In this document: piece by piece, positions 1 to 7,889 of the stretch
Numbering within the stretch: position 1 is the first letter of the stretch
Layout of the letters: each line of letters opens with the position of its first letter
From: F1-20-MAGs016 sp046086245
Lineage (GTDB): Bacteria; Planctomycetota; Planctomycetia; Pirellulales; UBA1268
Length of the DNA: 11,773 nt
NCBI GenBank assembly: GCA_046086245.1
Contig: JBJSXB010000356.1
Coordinates: forward strand, 1 to 11,773
Direction of reading: 5' to 3'
Position numbers and translations under genes: made by a program
Notes under the pieces: model-generated
What the model was told of the DNA's origin: nothing
Databases searched by the model: none
What the model saw: only the letters and a program-made list of their open reading frames with translations

Positions 1-219
1 CGCGCCGGCAATCGACGGATGTCGCGGCAACTCGGCCGCGCTCGGTCGGCGCGCACGCCGCGCCACGTCTGCATCGTCTGCGGCGCGACGAACCTCTCCC
101 ATCCGGACCGTGATTTCCGCTACTGCCCCGAGTGCGACGGCACGCCCGCCTATTGCAACGAGCACCTCGCGGGCCACGCCCATCGCTCGGAAACACCAGC
201 GTCACGCGAGAGGCGCTGA
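1..219 (+). CDS. C-terminal fragment of a gene entering from the left; zinc-ribbon-like tail
   Basis: The reading frame is open from the first base to a TGA at 217-219, so this is most likely the end of a longer gene; an internal ATG at 19 could alternatively start a 66-aa protein. Counted from that ATG, the visible protein has a basic linker (Arg-rich, residues 1-16) and then a Cys/His cluster: C18-x2-C21, C36-x2-C39, C46, H49, H53 and H55. The spacing suits a small zinc-binding ribbon or treble-clef fold, in the local pattern CxVCG, FRYCPEC, YCNEH. Tails of this kind are found on some planctomycete membrane proteins, and a rhomboid-type protease is one possibility from memory, but the diagnostic part lies outside the window, so no function is assigned. 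The next gene starts 65 bp downstream on the same strand. Confidence 0.5.
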   Translation, partial: RAGNRRMSRQLGRARSARTPRHVCIVCGATNLSHPDRDFRYCPECDGTPAYCNEHLAGHAHRSETPASRERR

Positions 220-232
220 CCGCGGATCCCAC

Positions 233-257
233 GTCGCCCGATACCCCGAGGGGCGAC
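233..257 (+). other. short hairpin between the zinc-ribbon gene and the DUF2235 gene
   Basis: GTCGCCC (233-239) and GGGCGAC (251-257) form a perfect 7-bp stem around an 11-nt loop, 13 nt after the upstream stop. No T-run follows, so it is not a classical intrinsic terminator. It could attenuate read-through or be a chance structure in GC-rich DNA. Confidence 0.3.
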
Positions 258-284
258 CGCACACCCGATCGACCGCTGACCACC

Positions 285-1319
285 ATGCCGTCTCCACGCC
301 AACGGTTGGTTCTTCTCTTCGACGGCACGTGGATGGACTCCGACGAGCGGACCAACGTCTTTCGCATGGCAGCCGCGATCGCGCCGGGTGATGGCACGGT
401 GCGGCAGCGATTCTTCTACCAGCCGGGAGTAGGCACACGTTTCGGCTCCAAGGCACTCGGGGGAGCGACGGGGGCGGGCCTCACCGACATCCTCGTCGAG
501 GGGTATGAGTGGCTCGCGCGCCGCTACGAGGAAGGAGACGAGGTGTGGGTTTTCGGCTTCAGCCGCGGGGCGTACACCGCCCGCAGCCTGGTGGGCATGC
601 TGCGCAAGTGCGGTCTGATGAGAGTGGTGACGCCCACCGCGATTCGCGACGCCCTCGACTTGTATCGCGACAAGGACATCCGGCCCGACTCTGAGTCGAC
701 ACGCCGCTTCCAGAACCACTTCGCACGACCGGAGGTCGCGATCACGTTTCTCGGGGTCTGGGACACGGTCGGCGCGCTGGGAGTTCCAGGGACGACGATT
801 CTCAACCGCGAGCAGTTCGAGTGGCACGACACGAAGCTGTCGCGGATCGTGCGGCGGGCGTATCACGCCGTGGCCCTCGACGAGCACCGCCACGAGTTCG
901 ACGTATCGCTGTGGGTCGATCGCCCCGACCGTGTGCAGGCGGACGTCGAACAACGGTGGTTCATCGGGTCCCACGGCGACGTCGGCGGCGGGTGCCCCGA
1001 CGATCGCCTGGCGAGCATCTCCCTGCGGTGGATGCAGGACAAGGCGATGGCCGCCGGATTGCGGCTCGCTGGTGCCTGTACCCCGGACCCCGACGCACAT
1101 CGCGCACCCGTTTTCGACTCCTACGCCACGTTCTGCGGCGGTGCGTACCCGTGGTTCAACGCACTGCATCCCGGCCGAAAGGGGCGACTCGCGCGGCTCC
1201 TGCGGGAGCACCCCACACGGCGTGAGGCGGCACTCGGCGTCACGATCGATCCGAGCGTCTACGCGCGGATGGCGGCCGATCCCTCCTACGACCCGCTGCC
1301 CCTCCGCCGCGGCGGATAG
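285..1319 (+). CDS. DUF2235 alpha/beta hydrolase (Tle1-like phospholipase family)
   Basis: This 344-aa protein has the hallmarks of DUF2235: an N-terminal beta strand with LLFDGTW (residues 10-16), a GVGT motif, the nucleophile elbow GFSRGAYTAR with Ser93, the WDTVGALG block with Asp160, and GSHGDVGGG with His230. These are the likely catalytic Ser, Asp and His. Known family members include type VI secretion phospholipase effectors (Tle1) and many uncharacterised chromosomal hydrolases; an ester or phospholipid substrate is inferred. No signal peptide or membrane segment is seen, so the protein looks cytoplasmic unless exported by another route. The ATG at 285 was chosen because the conserved core begins at residue 7. 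An in-frame ATG at 132 would overlap the upstream gene by 88 bp and add 51 low-complexity residues. There is no clear Shine-Dalgarno. No secretion gene or immunity partner is in view. Confidence 0.88.
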   Translation: MPSPRQRLVLLFDGTWMDSDERTNVFRMAAAIAPGDGTVRQRFFYQPGVGTRFGSKALGGATGAGLTDILVEGYEWLARRYEEGDEVWVFGFSRGAYTARSLVGMLRKCGLMRVVTPTAIRDALDLYRDKDIRPDSESTRRFQNHFARPEVAITFLGVWDTVGALGVPGTTILNREQFEWHDTKLSRIVRRAYHAVALDEHRHEFDVSLWVDRPDRVQADVEQRWFIGSHGDVGGGCPDDRLASISLRWMQDKAMAAGLRLAGACTPDPDAHRAPVFDSYATFCGGAYPWFNALHPGRKGRLARLLREHPTRREAALGVTIDPSVYARMAADPSYDPLPLRRGG

Positions 1320-1343
1320 TCGCTGGGCCGCGGCCGTGCGCCG

Positions 1344-1372
1344 TTGTCCGCCGATGGGCCCCGGGCTACGCT
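1344..1372 (+). promoter_or_regulatory. candidate sigma-70-type promoter for the three-gene unit
   Basis: TTGTCC (1344-1349; 4 of 6 to TTGACA) is separated by exactly 17 bp from TACGCT (1367-1372; 3 of 6 to TATAAT). It lies in the only gap upstream of the dehydrogenase gene and would give a leader of roughly 80 nt. The match is modest and rests on spacing and location. Confidence 0.35.
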
Positions 1373-1449
1373 CTGGCGGTGCCGCGCGCCTGTGGGGTGA
1401 CCGATCGGCCAGCTGGCTCGGCCACCCGCGGTGCGGGCCCTCTTGTCAC

Positions 1450-1455
1450 AGGGGA
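1450..1455 (+). promoter_or_regulatory. ribosome binding site supporting the ATG at 1462
   Basis: AGGGGA ends 6 nt before the ATG at 1462. The competing in-frame ATG at 1519 has only GGCAGG with 2 nt spacing, so the upstream start is favoured, although the shorter version would give a more compact signal peptide. Confidence 0.5.
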
Positions 1456-1461
1456 CCAGCC

Positions 1462-4400
1462 ATGCCGCTCGCCTGCCGACGTGTTCGCTCGAGCCCCGAG
1501 AGTCGCGGACGGCAGGCCATGGCGATGCTCGCCCGCGCCGCCGTGGTGGCCGCGTGCACCGCGGCGCCTGCCGCCGAGACGACGCGCGACGTCGTGACGT
1601 TCGCCACCCGGGCGCTCGACCGATCGTTCGTCGCGGAAGGGGCGGGTCTCGGCGATCTCGACGGCGACGGCCACGCCGATCTCGTCGCCGGACCCTGGTG
1701 GTACCGCGGTCCGGCGTTCGACGAACGCCACGAGTTCATGCCCGCGAAGGCGTTCGACCCGGCGGGCTATTCCAACAACTTCTTCGTCTGGATCGCCGAC
1801 GTGAGCGGCGACGGCCGGAACGACATCGTGCTCTACGGCTTTCCGGGGCAGGATGCGTCGTGGTTCGAGAATCCGGGGAAAGAGCCCGCGGCCCGGCATT
1901 GGTCCAAGCACGTGGCCGTCGCCGAACTCGACAACGAGAGTCCGGCGTTCACCGACATCACCGGCGACGGCACGCCCGAGATCGTCGGCTCCGTCGGTGG
2001 GTTCTTCGGGTACGCCACCCCGGGCCCCGATCCCCGCCGCCCGTGGGTATTCCACCGCATCTCCCCGCAGGTGGCCGGCGGCAAGTTCACCCACGGGCTC
2101 GGCGTCGGCGACGTCGATGGCGACGGGCGGGCCGACATCCTCGAGAAGAATGGCTGGTGGCGGCAGCCCGGGTCGCTCGCCGGCGATCCGCTCTGGGAGC
2201 GCCACCCGGTGGCATTCTCCGCGCCCGGCGGCGCCCAGATGCTCGTCAGCGACGTCGATGGCGACGGACTGTCCGACGTGATCACCAGCCTCGCGGCCCA
2301 CGGCTACGGCCTCTCCTGGTACCGCCAGACGAAGGAGGCAGACGGCTCGCGCGCCTTCGAGCACCGCCCGGTGACGGGCGACAAGCCGGCCGACAGCCCG
2401 TACCGGGTCGCCTTCTCGCAGATCCACGCGTTGGCCCTGGCCGACATCGACGGTGACGGCGTCGACGACGTCGTCACCGGCAAACGCTGGTGGGCCCACG
2501 GCGCCAAGGGGGATCCGGAGCCCGACGCCGCGGCGGTGGTGTGGTGGTTCAAGACGACGCGCTCGGCCGATGGCGCGGAGCTGGTGCCGCACCTGATCCA
2601 CGACGATTCGGGAGTCGGGGTCCAGGTGACGGTCGGCGACGCCAGTGGCGACGGCCTGCCCGACGTGCTGGTGTCGAACAAGAAGGGAACGTTCCTCCAT
2701 ACGCAAGCGCGACGGCCCGTGAGCCTGGCCGACTGGGAAGCGGCCCAGCCACGCCGTCGCCGGCCGATGGCCGACGGCCTCGCTCCCGCCGACGCCGCCG
2801 CGGCGATGAGCCTGCCCCCCGGTTTCCAGGTCACGCTCCTCGCGGCCGAACCCGACGTGCGCCAGCCGATCGCGATGTGTTTCGACGACCGCGGGCGGCT
2901 GTGGGTCGCCGAAGCCTACTCCTATCCGAAGCGTGTGCCGCCGGAGCAGGCGCGCGACCGAATCCTGATCTTCGAGGACACCGACGGCGACGCGCGGCTC
3001 GACTCGCGGAAGGTGTTCATCGAAGGATTGAACCTTGTCAGTGGGTTGCAGGTCGGTTTCGGCGGCGTGTGGGTGGGGGCGGCGCCCGAGCTGCTTTTCA
3101 TCCCCGACCGCGACGGCGACGACCGCCCCGACGGCGCGCCGGAGGTGCTCCTCGACGGCTGGGGCTACGAAGACACCCACGAGACGCTCAACGCCTTCAT
3201 CTGGGGCCCCGACGGCTGGCTCTACGGCTGCCACGGCGTATTCACCCATTCGAACGTCGGGGCACCGGGCGTTCCCGACGCGCAGCGGAAGCGGATCAAC
3301 GCCGGCATCTGGCGCTACCACCCCACACGCCGGCATTTCGAGGTCTTCTCCGAGGGGACGAGCAACCCCTGGGGCGTCGACTTCAACGACCTCGGCCACG
3401 CCTTCCAGACCGCCTGTGTGATCCCGCACCTGTATCACGTGATCCCCGGCGCCCGCTACGAGCGCCAGGCCGGTCAACATTTCAATCCCCACCCCTACGA
3501 CGACATCAAGACGATCGCCCGCCACCGCCACTGGACCGGCGGACAGTGGAACAACGCCGACCGCGAGAAGTCGGACGCGATCGGCGGCGGCCACGCCCAC
3601 TGCGGGGCGATGGTCTATCTCGGCGGCGCGTGGCCGGCGCGCTACCGGGGCCGGTTGTTCATGAACAACATCCACGGCGCGCGGCTCAACCAGGACCGTC
3701 TCGAACCGGCCGGGAGCGGTTACGTGGGCGACGGGGATCCCGATTTCCTCTTCGCCAACGATAGCTGGTCGCAATTCATCTCGCTGCAGACCGGTCCCGA
3801 CGGCCAGATGGTGGTGATCGACTGGTACGACGCCAACCAATGCCACCACCATGATTTCGCCAAGCACGATCGGGAGAACGGCCGCATCTACAAGGTGAGC
3901 TATGGGCCGCCACGGGCGGTGCGTGTCGATCTCCGCCAGGCGTCCGATGCCGAACTCGTCGCCCATCTCGCCGCCGACAACGACTGGTACGTCCGGCACG
4001 CGCGGCGACTGCTCCAGGAACGGGCCGCGTCCGGGACCCTCGCCCCCGACACGCGCGACCGGCTCCGCGCCGCCCTGGCGAACGCCCCCACCGCAGCGAA
4101 GCGTCTGCGCGCGGTGTGGGCGCTGCACGTCACCGGCCTGCTCGACGCCGCCGGTCTGGATGCGCTGCTCCAAGACCCCGACCCCGCCGTGCGCGGATGG
4201 GCGGTGCGGCTCGCCGGCGACCGCAACGACCTGCCGGTGGACGTGCTGGTCTCCACCGGCACCCGGCTGGCGACGTTCGATCCATCGCCGCTGGTGCGGC
4301 TCGAACTCTGCTCGGCCCTGCAGCGTCTTGCCCCGGCCGACCGCTGGCCGATCGCCGAGGCGCTCGTCGCCCATGGCGAAGATGCCGCCGACCACAATCT

Positions 4401-6126
4401 TCCCTTGATGAACTGGTACGCCATCGAGCCCCTGGTGACGCTCGATCCGCCGCGGGCGTTGGCCCTGGCGGCGCGGTCCCGAATCCCGACCGTCGCCCGG
4501 TTCATCGTCCGCCGCGCCGCCGGCGAGGACGCCTGCTACGAGGCCCTCGTGGCCGCCCTCGCCAAGGCCTCGTCGGCCGACCGCCGCTGGATGCTCGACG
4601 AAATCGTGGCGGCGCTGGCCGCGCGCGGGAGGATGCCGATGCCGAAGGCGTGGACGCCCGGCTACGAAGCCCTCCAGGGCGACGCCGATGCCGACGTCCG
4701 CCGCCTGGCCGACATCGCCGCCGTGCGCTTCGGCGACGAGCGGGTGCTTCCAGGTCTGCGCGCGGTGCTCGCCGACCGCGCTGCCGCCGCCGAGCGGCGC
4801 CTCGAGGCGCTCGAGGCGCTCGTCGCCGCCCGGGATCCGGCCACCGCACCGGTGCTCCACCGACTGCTCGATGACGCCCCGCTGGCCACGCGCGCGATCA
4901 CGGCGCTGGCGGCCGTACCCGACGACCGCACTCCCGCCGCGCTGCTCGCGGCCTACGCATCGCTGCCCGGCGACGCCAAGGCGGCGGCGATCGCCACGCT
5001 CGTCTCGCGCGCTCCATGGACGCTCGCCCTGCTCGATGCGATCGATGCCGACGCCGTGCCGCGCGGCGACCTGTCGGCGTTCACGGTCCAGCGTCTCGCC
5101 GCCTCCGCCGATCCCGACGTGATCGCCAGGCTCAATTCCGTGTGGGGCACGATCCGGGGCACGCCGGCCGACCGGGAGGCGGACTTCGCCGCCTGGCGGA
5201 AGGCGCTCGGTCCCAAGGCGCTCGACAAGGCCGACCTTTCCCATGGCCGCGAGGTCTACGCCAAGACCTGCGGCACCTGCCACGCGCTCCACGGTGTCGG
5301 CGGGAAGATCGGACCGGAGCTCACCGGCTCCAACCGTGCCGACCTCGAGTACCTTCTCGCCAATCTTCTCGATCCGAGTTCGATCGTCGGCCGCGACTAC
5401 CAGATGACCACGGTGGTCACCACCGACGGCCGCTCGATCGCCGGGATCGTGGTCCGCGAGTCACCCGACGCCGTCACACTGCAGACGCCCACCGAGCAGG
5501 TCACGGTGCCGGTCGCGGACATCGACCAGCGGGTCCTCTCGCCGCTGTCGCTGATGCCGGAAAACCAGTTGGCACAACTGCCCAAGCCGTCGGCCGTGGC
5601 ACTGGTGGCCTACCTCCGGCATCCCACGCAGGTGCCGCTGCCGGGCGAGGGACCGCCGCCGTTCGACGCCGCGGGGCGGATTCCCGGAGCGCTCGAGGGG
5701 GAGTCGATCGTCGTCCGCGCGAAGACCGCCGGAGAGACGCAGGCGCAGCCGATGGGGGGATTCACCGCCGGCCGCTGGAGCGGCGCGTCGCAGCTGTGGT
5801 GGACCGGCGGACGGCCGGGGGACCGCCTCGTGCTCGACGTGCCGGTCGGGGTGTCGGGGCGGTACGAGGTCCGCGCCGTCTGCACGAAGGCGCGCGACTA
5901 CGGGATCGTCACCATGCGCTGGAACGATCGGCCGGCGTCGCCGCCGCTCGACCTGTACCACCAGGACGGCGTCGTTCATACTCCCGAGGTGCCGGTCGCC
6001 GTCGTCGACCTCGCCCCCGGCACCGCCACACTCACCGTGGAGATCGTCGGCGAGAACCCGGCGGCGGTGAAGGCCTGGATGTTCGGCCTCGACTACCTGC
6101 GTCTGGTGCCGGTGAAGGACCCGTGA
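1462..6126 (+). CDS. Secreted FG-GAP / PVC-type membrane-bound dehydrogenase with heme c and C-terminal carbohydrate-binding-like domain
   Basis: This is a 1554-aa modular protein. (a) A signal-peptide-like segment covers residues 20-38 behind a long basic n-region. (b) Seven FG-GAP-type DxxGDGxxD motifs lie near residues 64, 113, 164, 216, 263, 327 and 392, fitting a seven-bladed calcium-binding propeller. (c) Residues about 450-815 match the Pirellula/Verrucomicrobium-type dehydrogenase propeller, opening with LPPGFQVTLLAAEPDV and closing with GPDGQMVVIDWYD (778-790). (d) Residues about 825-1245 are Ala/Leu/Arg-rich helical repeats, probably HEAT-like. (e) The matching heme-binding domain has C1270-G-T-C1273-H1274 and a likely distal ligand Met1365 in SLMPENQL. 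(f) Residues about 1410-1550 are beta-rich with Trp clusters, like a CBM6-type module. The family is thought to oxidise sugars and pass electrons to the heme; the cofactor and substrate are unknown. It is the first gene of a unit with the two genes downstream. The alternative ATG at 1519 gives 1535 aa. Confidence 0.9.
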   Translation: MPLACRRVRSSPESRGRQAMAMLARAAVVAACTAAPAAETTRDVVTFATRALDRSFVAEGAGLGDLDGDGHADLVAGPWWYRGPAFDERHEFMPAKAFDPAGYSNNFFVWIADVSGDGRNDIVLYGFPGQDASWFENPGKEPAARHWSKHVAVAELDNESPAFTDITGDGTPEIVGSVGGFFGYATPGPDPRRPWVFHRISPQVAGGKFTHGLGVGDVDGDGRADILEKNGWWRQPGSLAGDPLWERHPVAFSAPGGAQMLVSDVDGDGLSDVITSLAAHGYGLSWYRQTKEADGSRAFEHRPVTGDKPADSPYRVAFSQIHALALADIDGDGVDDVVTGKRWWAHGAKGDPEPDAAAVVWWFKTTRSADGAELVPHLIHDDSGVGVQVTVGDASGDGLPDVLVSNKKGTFLHTQARRPVSLADWEAAQPRRRRPMADGLAPADAAAAMSLPPGFQVTLLAAEPDVRQPIAMCFDDRGRLWVAEAYSYPKRVPPEQARDRILIFEDTDGDARLDSRKVFIEGLNLVSGLQVGFGGVWVGAAPELLFIPDRDGDDRPDGAPEVLLDGWGYEDTHETLNAFIWGPDGWLYGCHGVFTHSNVGAPGVPDAQRKRINAGIWRYHPTRRHFEVFSEGTSNPWGVDFNDLGHAFQTACVIPHLYHVIPGARYERQAGQHFNPHPYDDIKTIARHRHWTGGQWNNADREKSDAIGGGHAHCGAMVYLGGAWPARYRGRLFMNNIHGARLNQDRLEPAGSGYVGDGDPDFLFANDSWSQFISLQTGPDGQMVVIDWYDANQCHHHDFAKHDRENGRIYKVSYGPPRAVRVDLRQASDAELVAHLAADNDWYVRHARRLLQERAASGTLAPDTRDRLRAALANAPTAAKRLRAVWALHVTGLLDAAGLDALLQDPDPAVRGWAVRLAGDRNDLPVDVLVSTGTRLATFDPSPLVRLELCSALQRLAPADRWPIAEALVAHGEDAADHNLPLMNWYAIEPLVTLDPPRALALAARSRIPTVARFIVRRAAGEDACYEALVAALAKASSADRRWMLDEIVAALAARGRMPMPKAWTPGYEALQGDADADVRRLADIAAVRFGDERVLPGLRAVLADRAAAAERRLEALEALVAARDPATAPVLHRLLDDAPLATRAITALAAVPDDRTPAALLAAYASLPGDAKAAAIATLVSRAPWTLALLDAIDADAVPRGDLSAFTVQRLAASADPDVIARLNSVWGTIRGTPADREADFAAWRKALGPKALDKADLSHGREVYAKTCGTCHALHGVGGKIGPELTGSNRADLEYLLANLLDPSSIVGRDYQMTTVVTTDGRSIAGIVVRESPDAVTLQTPTEQVTVPVADIDQRVLSPLSLMPENQLAQLPKPSAVALVAYLRHPTQVPLPGEGPPPFDAAGRIPGALEGESIVVRAKTAGETQAQPMGGFTAGRWSGASQLWWTGGRPGDRLVLDVPVGVSGRYEVRAVCTKARDYGIVTMRWNDRPASPPLDLYHQDGVVHTPEVPVAVVDLAPGTATLTVEIVGENPAAVKAWMFGLDYLRLVPVKDP

Positions 6127-6136
6127 CGCGAACCCG

Positions 6137-6143
6137 GGAGGAG
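6137..6143 (+). promoter_or_regulatory. strong ribosome binding site deciding the ATG at 6147
   Basis: GGAGGAG spans 6137-6143, and its GGAGG core ends 5 nt before the ATG at 6147. This favours that ATG over an in-frame GTG at 6123 that overlaps the upstream stop and would put eight charged or polar residues before the signal peptide. Confidence 0.65.
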
Positions 6144-6146
6144 CGG

Positions 6147-7889
6147 ATGGCTTCGTGGTCGTGGATGGTCGCGCTCGCAGCGACGCTGGCGGCCGCCGCC
6201 ATGGCCGCCGAACCTGCCGGCAACGCCGTCTGGTATGGAGAATTGGAGGCGGGCACCCGCCAGTTTCGTTTCGTCATCGAGCGGGGCGGCGACGACGCGC
6301 CCACCCGGTACCGCCTGCGGAGCATCGACGAAGGCGACCGTCGCTTCGACCTGTCCGACGTGGTCGACGACGGCGAGCGACTGGCGTTCGAATTGAAGCA
6401 GTCGGCGGCGCTCTACTCCGGCACCGTCGAGGGTGAGGTCGTCACCGGGAATTGGCGCCAGCGCGGCGCGGAGTTGCCGCTCCGATTCCGCCGCGTCGGC
6501 GACGCCCCGCTGCCTCCGCCGCCCGACGAGATCTGGTCGGGCACGCTCAACGCGGTCGTGCAGAAACTGGCGCTGCGCTTTCGCGTCACACGCGGTGCCG
6601 ACGGCATCCGGCGGGTCTGGATGGACAGCATCACGCAGGAGGTCGGGGGCTTCGGGGGGGATCTCACGGTCGCCGGCGCCACCTGGACGATCAAGGTGCC
6701 GGCGGTCCGCGGCGAGTTCACCGGGGAGCTGTCGGAGGACGGCGCCACGTTGACCGGCACGTGGAAACAGGCGGGTGCGGCGCTGCCCCTGGTGCTCACC
6801 AAGGGCGCGGCGATCGACGCCGGCGCCGAGGCGAAACGGCGTCCCCAGACACCCGTCGGGCCATTCCCCTACGCCATCGAAGACGCGACGATCCGCAACG
6901 AGACCGACGCCATCGACCTCGCCGGCACGCTCACGCTGCCGCGCGGGCCGGGGCCGTTTCCAGCCGTCGTCCTCGTCACCGGATCGGGACCGCAGGATCG
7001 TGACGAGACGCTCTTCGATCACAAGCCCTTCGCGGTCCTCGCCGACCGTCTGTCCCGCGCCGGAATCGCGGTCCTCCGCTACGACGACCGCGGCGTCGGC
7101 GGATCGCAGGGCGACGGCGACGAAGCCACCACCGCCGATCTGGCGCGTGACGCCGTCGCCGCCGCCGCGCACCTCGCCGCCGACGCGCGCATCGACCCGG
7201 CGCGGATCGGCATCGTCGGCCACAGCGAGGGAGCGGCGATCGCGGCGCTCGTCGCCCGCGAGCGCCGCGAGACCGCGTGCCTCGTCCTCCTCGCCGGCGC
7301 CGGGGTGGACGGCGAGAGGGTGCTGCTCTCGCAGGGGGCGCTGGTGCTCCGCGCCGAAGGGCTCGCCGACGCCGAGCGGCTCGAACGCCAGCGGACGATG
7401 CAGACGATCCTCATGGACGCGGTGAAGGCCGCCCCGCCGAACGCCGATCCGGCAACGCTGATCCCGGTCGTGGCCGAGCGCCTCAAGGCCGCCCTCGGCA
7501 GCGAGGTGCTCGACGGCCAGGACGTGAAGGAGCTCGCGGCCAGCGGCGTGGTGCGGCTGTCGTCGCGGTGGTTCCGCCACTTTCTCATCCACGAGCCGGC
7601 CACCGAACTGGCCGCCGTCGGCTGCCCGGTGCTGGCGTTGTTCGGCGGCAAGGACGTGCAGGTCGATCCTGCGCTCAATCGGCCACCCATCGAGAAGGCG
7701 CTCCAGGCCGCCGGCCACGCCGACTCGGCGGTGGAGACCTTCGCCGCCTGCAACCACCTCTTCCAGACCTGCACCACCGGGGCAATCAGCGAGTACGACA
7801 CGATCGAGGAGACGCTCGCCCCGGCCGTCCTCGAGCGGATCACGGCCTGGCTCGGCGAGCGGCTCGGTCCACCCGGTGGTCGGCCATGA
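6147..7889 (+). CDS. Secreted alpha/beta hydrolase (S33/COG1073-like) with duplicated beta-rich N-terminal module
   Basis: This 580-aa protein starts with a signal peptide (WMVALAATLAAAAMAA, cleavage near residue 21). Two related beta-rich modules follow, at about residues 26-116 and 129-218. Both carry a WxGxL-type opening and end in GNWRQRGAELPL or GTWKQAGAALPL. The C-terminal catalytic domain (about 235-575) has VTGSGPQDRDE and RYDDRGVGGSQG, then the nucleophile elbow GHSEGAA with Ser360, the acid Asp503 in FGGKDV, and His537 in ACNHLF. The set is complete, so an active serine hydrolase or esterase is expected in the periplasm or outside; the acyl or peptide substrate cannot be read. The gene begins 20 bp after the dehydrogenase stop and overlaps the next start by 4 bp (ATGA), which indicates co-transcription and probable translational coupling. 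An acetyl or other sugar-ester target would fit the neighbours, but that is inference. Confidence 0.88.
   Translation: MASWSWMVALAATLAAAAMAAEPAGNAVWYGELEAGTRQFRFVIERGGDDAPTRYRLRSIDEGDRRFDLSDVVDDGERLAFELKQSAALYSGTVEGEVVTGNWRQRGAELPLRFRRVGDAPLPPPPDEIWSGTLNAVVQKLALRFRVTRGADGIRRVWMDSITQEVGGFGGDLTVAGATWTIKVPAVRGEFTGELSEDGATLTGTWKQAGAALPLVLTKGAAIDAGAEAKRRPQTPVGPFPYAIEDATIRNETDAIDLAGTLTLPRGPGPFPAVVLVTGSGPQDRDETLFDHKPFAVLADRLSRAGIAVLRYDDRGVGGSQGDGDEATTADLARDAVAAAAHLAADARIDPARIGIVGHSEGAAIAALVARERRETACLVLLAGAGVDGERVLLSQGALVLRAEGLADAERLERQRTMQTILMDAVKAAPPNADPATLIPVVAERLKAALGSEVLDGQDVKELAASGVVRLSSRWFRHFLIHEPATELAAVGCPVLALFGGKDVQVDPALNRPPIEKALQAAGHADSAVETFAACNHLFQTCTTGAISEYDTIEETLAPAVLERITAWLGERLGPPGGRP

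Noticed and set aside
1303..1353. TCCGCCGCGGCGGA palindrome (1303-1316) and a further TCCGCCG at 1347 as a terminator after the DUF2235 gene
   Set aside because: The palindrome has no loop, the arms are simple GC repeats, and there is no T-run. Such patterns are frequent by chance in this base composition.
1366..5292. Very long minus-strand open frame (1308 codons) opposite the dehydrogenase gene
   Set aside because: It is antisense to a gene with clear domains, has no recognisable motif, and is Gly/Arg/Val-rich as expected from the mirror frame of GC-rich codons.
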